DNA of 64,000 bases from Chloroflexota bacterium (GTDB lineage Bacteria; Chloroflexota; Anaerolineae; UBA4142), in the NCBI GenBank assembly GCA_016215025.1, contig JACRMI010000025.1, forward strand, positions 1 through 64,000. Direction: 5' to 3'. Within the stretch, counting starts at the first letter, position 1, and each line of letters begins with the position of its first letter. Below, piece by piece: positions 61,350 to 64,000 of the stretch. A program made the position numbers and the translations under genes. The notes beneath the pieces were generated by a model, which saw only the letters and a program-made list of their open reading frames with translations, did not search any database and had not been told where the DNA came from.

Positions 61350-61433
61350 GCAACAACGTCACCAAGTCTGCCTTCGCAGACTCGCGAAGCGTCTAATCCG
61401 CATAGGCGGATTTCGTGACGCGAAGTGGTTGCC
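61350..61433. repeat. Multi-arm palindrome upstream of dprA
   Basis: Two perfect inner palindromes (GTCTGCCTTCGCAGAC at 61366 and ATCCGCATAGGCGGAT at 61396) lie between outer arms CAACGTCAC and GTGACGCG, so the RNA could fold as a branched structure. No known RNA family was recognised. Confidence 0.6.
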
Positions 61434-61456
61434 GCGAATTTATTCGCCGTTTTACC

Positions 61457-61485
61457 TTGACAATCCCTAGTCAACGTGGTATCTT
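61457..61485 (+). promoter_or_regulatory. Promoter of dprA
   Basis: TTGACA, 17 bases, TATCTT. About 30 bases before the GTG start. Confidence 0.7.
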
Positions 61486-61516
61486 TCCACCAGATTACCA
61501 CAGGAGTCACATCGCG

Positions 61517-62650
61517 GTGACTGACACGCGTTACTGGATCGCCTTTAATCTAGTCCCGCATATTGGTCCTGCCAAAACGCAACGTCTCCTCGACCGTTTT
61601 GGCGATCTCAAGGCGGCGTGGCATGCCAGCCATTTTGAACTTGCAACGGCTGGATTAGACAAACGCGCCTACGATAGTTTGTTGGAAACCCGCCAGAAAA
61701 TCAATCTCGATGTCGAGTTGGAAAAAATTGCCCGTGCGGGTGTGCGCGTGGTGACTCTGGATGCCCCCACTTATCCGCGCCTCCTCAAAAACATCTCCAA
61801 TCCTCCCTGTGTGCTGTACGTTAAAGGTGATATCATCTCCGATGACGAATGGGCAGTTGCTGTGGTTGGCACACGCCGCGCAAGCGTTTACGGCAAAGAA
61901 GTGACGCACCGCATCGTCACCGATCTAGCGCGCAATCACGTGACGATTGTGAGCGGACTCGCGCGCGGAATCGATGCCGAAGCGCACCGGGCAGCGCTTG
62001 AAGCGCACGGACGGACCATCGCCGTGCTAGGTTCAGGTGTCGATGTAATTTATCCCCCCGAGCATAAAGCGCTTGCCGAAGACATTCTCAAACACGGCGC
62101 GCTCATTAGCGAATATCCACTTGGCACAAAACCCGAAGCCGGAAATTTTCCGCCGCGAAATCGAATCATCAGTGGTTTATCGCTGGGGACGCTCATCGTC
62201 GAAGGCGACGAAAGCACCGGCGCGCGCATCACGATCGAAGATGCGTTGGAGCAGGGACGTGAGACATTCGCGGTGCCGGGGAATATTTATCATCGCGAAT
62301 CGCGCGGCACGAACAAGATGATTCAGCGCGGCGAGGTCAAACTTGTCACATGTGCGCTGGATATTTTAGAAGAACTCAATCTGACGATGGTTGAAGCACA
62401 GCAGCAAGTGCAGGCGGTCTTGCCCGAAAACGAAACTGAATCAACCTTACTGAAAATTCTTTCCACCGAGCCGATTCATATCGATGAGCTAGGACGTCAG
62501 ACAGCGATACCTATTTCGATGGTGTCGAGTACGTTGACGATGATGGAACTCAAGGGCTTGGTTCGCCAAGTTGGCGGCATGAAGTACGTAATGGCACGAG
62601 AGAACGAAGAAAAGTACAAAACAATGCCAAATGAGCAAATGAACAAATGA
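61517..62650 (+). CDS. dprA: DNA-processing protein DprA
   Basis: Loads RecA on incoming single-stranded DNA during natural transformation. 377 residues from GTG 61517 (CAGGAG ten bases upstream); the longer ORF runs into the leader. A SAM/HhH-like N-terminus (VPHIGPAKTQRLL) is followed by the Rossmann core VVGTRRASVYG, TIVSGLARGIDAEAHRAAL and PRNRIISGLSLGTLIVEG, and a C-terminal winged helix (about 310-365). Its last bases reach the next gene. Confidence 0.95.
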   Translation: MTDTRYWIAFNLVPHIGPAKTQRLLDRFGDLKAAWHASHFELATAGLDKRAYDSLLETRQKINLDVELEKIARAGVRVVTLDAPTYPRLLKNISNPPCVLYVKGDIISDDEWAVAVVGTRRASVYGKEVTHRIVTDLARNHVTIVSGLARGIDAEAHRAALEAHGRTIAVLGSGVDVIYPPEHKALAEDILKHGALISEYPLGTKPEAGNFPPRNRIISGLSLGTLIVEGDESTGARITIEDALEQGRETFAVPGNIYHRESRGTNKMIQRGEVKLVTCALDILEELNLTMVEAQQQVQAVLPENETESTLLKILSTEPIHIDELGRQTAIPISMVSSTLTMMELKGLVRQVGGMKYVMARENEEKYKTMPNEQMNK

Positions 62651-62695
62651 CAAATGGCTCAGAGGCAATCTCTAATTTCCAACCAGGAACTAGCA

Positions 62696-63790
62696 ATGCC
62701 ACAAAACAAAAAAACAAATTCCATTTACGCACTAATTCTTGCAGGCGGCACCGGTACGCGCCTCTGGCCCCGGAGTCGCAAGATGCGCCCAAAGCAGTTG
62801 CTGCCGCTGATTTCATCACGTACGATGTTGCAAGAGACCGTGGATCGCATTTTGCCGCTTATTCATGCCGATCATGTTTTCATTGTGACAAATGCAGGGT
62901 ACACGAAAGAAACCCGCCAGCAATTGCCCAACGTGCCACCTGAAAATGTTATCGGCGAGATTGAAGGACATGGAACTGCGCCGTCGATTGGTCTGGGCGG
63001 GCTGTACATCGACAAGCTGGATCCGGATGCGATAATGATTTCGCTTCATGCGGATCACTTTATCGCGCATCCCGCCGATTTTCGCAGAGCGTTGGCGAAC
63101 GCAGCTCAAGTCGCGCGCGAAGGTTATCTCGTCACGCTGGGTATCAAACCGAGTCATCCCGAAACTGGCTATGGTTACATCCATCGTGGCGAACTGGTTG
63201 AGCAAGCGGGTGATCAACCCGTCTATCGGGTAGCGCAATTTCTGGAAAAACCCGACGCGGCAACCGCGGCGCGTTTTGTCGAAAGTGGTGAGTATTATTG
63301 GAACAGCGGCATCTTTGCGTGGAAGCTGACTACCTTGTGGGAAGAGTACGATCATTACCAATCCAAGTTATGCGCGCAATTGCGTACAATTGCCAAGGAC
63401 CTGGGCACGCGCAAAGAGAAATCGACGCTCAAGCGAGTTTGGGACAAGATCGCGAACGAAACGATTGACGTCGGCATCATGGAAAAATCGCAACGCGTCG
63501 TGACATTACCTATCGACGTGGGCTGGAGCGATGTTGGTTCCTGGGCAACGCTGCTCGATTTGTTGCCGGCGAATCGGGAGAACAATGTGGTCGTCGGTGA
63601 ACACATCGGTGTCGATACAACTTCGACGTTGGTCTACAGTCCGAATCGTCTAATCGCAACAGTTGGCTTGAGAGACATGATCGTGGTCGATGCAGGCGAT
63701 GCGATTTTGGTGTGCCCCAAAGATCGGGCGCAACAAGTCAAGCACTTGGTCGATGCGTTGAAAAAGAACAACAAACACAAGTACTTGTAA
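62696..63790 (+). CDS. manC: Mannose-1-phosphate guanylyltransferase
   Basis: Forms GDP-mannose from GTP and mannose-1-phosphate for glycans. 364 residues from ATG 62696; 14 upstream codons in the ORF look like leader. Signature LILAGGTGTRLWPRSRKMRPKQ, then SLHADHFI, GYGYIHRGE, FLEKPD and IDVGWSDVGSWATLLDL. The single nucleotidyltransferase form lacks the C-terminal isomerase domain. Together with galU it suggests active surface-polysaccharide synthesis. Confidence 0.95.
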   Translation: MPQNKKTNSIYALILAGGTGTRLWPRSRKMRPKQLLPLISSRTMLQETVDRILPLIHADHVFIVTNAGYTKETRQQLPNVPPENVIGEIEGHGTAPSIGLGGLYIDKLDPDAIMISLHADHFIAHPADFRRALANAAQVAREGYLVTLGIKPSHPETGYGYIHRGELVEQAGDQPVYRVAQFLEKPDAATAARFVESGEYYWNSGIFAWKLTTLWEEYDHYQSKLCAQLRTIAKDLGTRKEKSTLKRVWDKIANETIDVGIMEKSQRVVTLPIDVGWSDVGSWATLLDLLPANRENNVVVGEHIGVDTTSTLVYSPNRLIATVGLRDMIVVDAGDAILVCPKDRAQQVKHLVDALKKNNKHKYL

Positions 63791-63832
63791 GCGTTTGAAA
63801 GATCGTCACCCGAAAAGGCATTAGGAAAAGTA

Positions 63833-63858
63833 GGATGTTCAGCGTTCGCTGAACATCC
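63833..63858. repeat. Hairpin after the guanylyltransferase gene
   Basis: GGATGTTCAGCG/CGCTGAACATCC with a two-base loop. No clear T run follows, so it is a weak terminator at best. Confidence 0.6.
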
Positions 63859-63878
63859 GCTAATTTTGAGGGAATGCG

Positions 63879-64000
63879 ATGGCGGATATACAACTCAACC
63901 CGGAGAAAATTCTGGGGCATGAATTTGAATATGCTCAAGCGACCGCTGAGCAAGCGCAAGATGATCGCACGGCGATCATGAATCTGTATTTGCTACTCGT
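63879..64000 (+). CDS. Hypothetical protein, 5' part only
   Basis: ATG at 63879 with GAGGGA upstream. The frame stays open to the window end and encodes an acidic helical start (LNPEKILGHEFEYAQATAEQ, then MNLYLLLV). It is cut by the window edge and was not in the ORF track. Family cannot be judged. Confidence 0.55.
   Translation, partial: MADIQLNPEKILGHEFEYAQATAEQAQDDRTAIMNLYLLL

Noticed and set aside
61313-61516. dprA start at 61415
   Set aside because: The upstream codons lie in a palindrome-rich leader and before the promoter; GTG at 61517 has a ribosome site and matches the family N-terminus.

Overview
The window looks like a chromosomal segment of a Chloroflexota bacterium, probably Anaerolineae-related. 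This is inferred from gene content (GT39-type membrane protein tail, PH-domain/DUF58 pair, P1-type peptidase, double-zinc-ribbon cyclase with AAA and TPR modules, roadblock/LC7 protein, KhpA between rpsP and rimM) and from the very high load of short palindromic repeats. No rRNA, tRNA, CRISPR array, transposase or integrase was recognised. Promoters look sigma-70-like (TTGACA/TATAAT with 16-18 bp spacers), and start codons are mostly ATG with AGGAG-type ribosome sites.

Layout. 0.3-1.4 kb: decayed tail of a membrane glycosyltransferase. 1.5-7.4 kb (+): uvrC, a cNMP-like/double-PH membrane protein, a DUF58 protein and a helical unknown. 7.7-8.6 kb (-): nitrilase. 9.2-16.4 kb (+): AT-rich Yip1-like protein, M20 peptidase, galU plus a GHMP sugar kinase, and a PEP-synthase/rifampicin-phosphotransferase-like enzyme. 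16.4-23.8 kb (-): small membrane protein, S9 peptidase, oligoendopeptidase F, serine beta-lactamase-like protein, membrane protein, aldo/keto reductase. 23.9-24.4 kb (+): UPF0316 protein. 24.5-28.4 kb (-): four consecutive genes sharing one C-terminal domain. 28.6-30.2 kb (-): LysM-cupredoxin protein and a cyclase-family hydrolase. 30.5-35.4 kb (+): amidohydrolase, P1 peptidase, coaX, lipid kinase, rlmI-like methyltransferase. 35.4-43.9 kb (-): a tight operon of class III cyclase, cNMP-patatin phospholipase, GAF histidine kinase and secreted TPR-like protein. 44.0-50.9 kb (-): small secreted protein, fpg, anmK, GNAT and an oligopeptide ABC transporter (permeases and binding protein only). 51.1-51.5 kb (-): RRM protein with a terminator in its leader. 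51.7-56.1 kb (+): dus, roadblock protein, pyrG, HEAT protein. 56.2-57.8 kb (+): unknown protein and a DUF433 antitoxin with a nonsense-broken DUF5615 toxin. 58.3-63.8 kb (+): ffh, rpsP, khpA, rimM, cupin, dprA, mannose-1-phosphate guanylyltransferase.

Three features stand out. First, several families of dispersed palindromic repeats fill the intergenic gaps and are also inserted in frame inside the coding sequences of uvrC, the PEP-synthase-like gene, pepF and rlmI, and at the N-termini of dus and a GNAT protein. Second, four neighbouring cell-wall/glycan-type proteins without signal peptides carry a common LGFP-like C-terminal domain of about 70 residues. Third, the cyclase-patatin-kinase operon has the parts for a cyclic-nucleotide-controlled phospholipase pathway.
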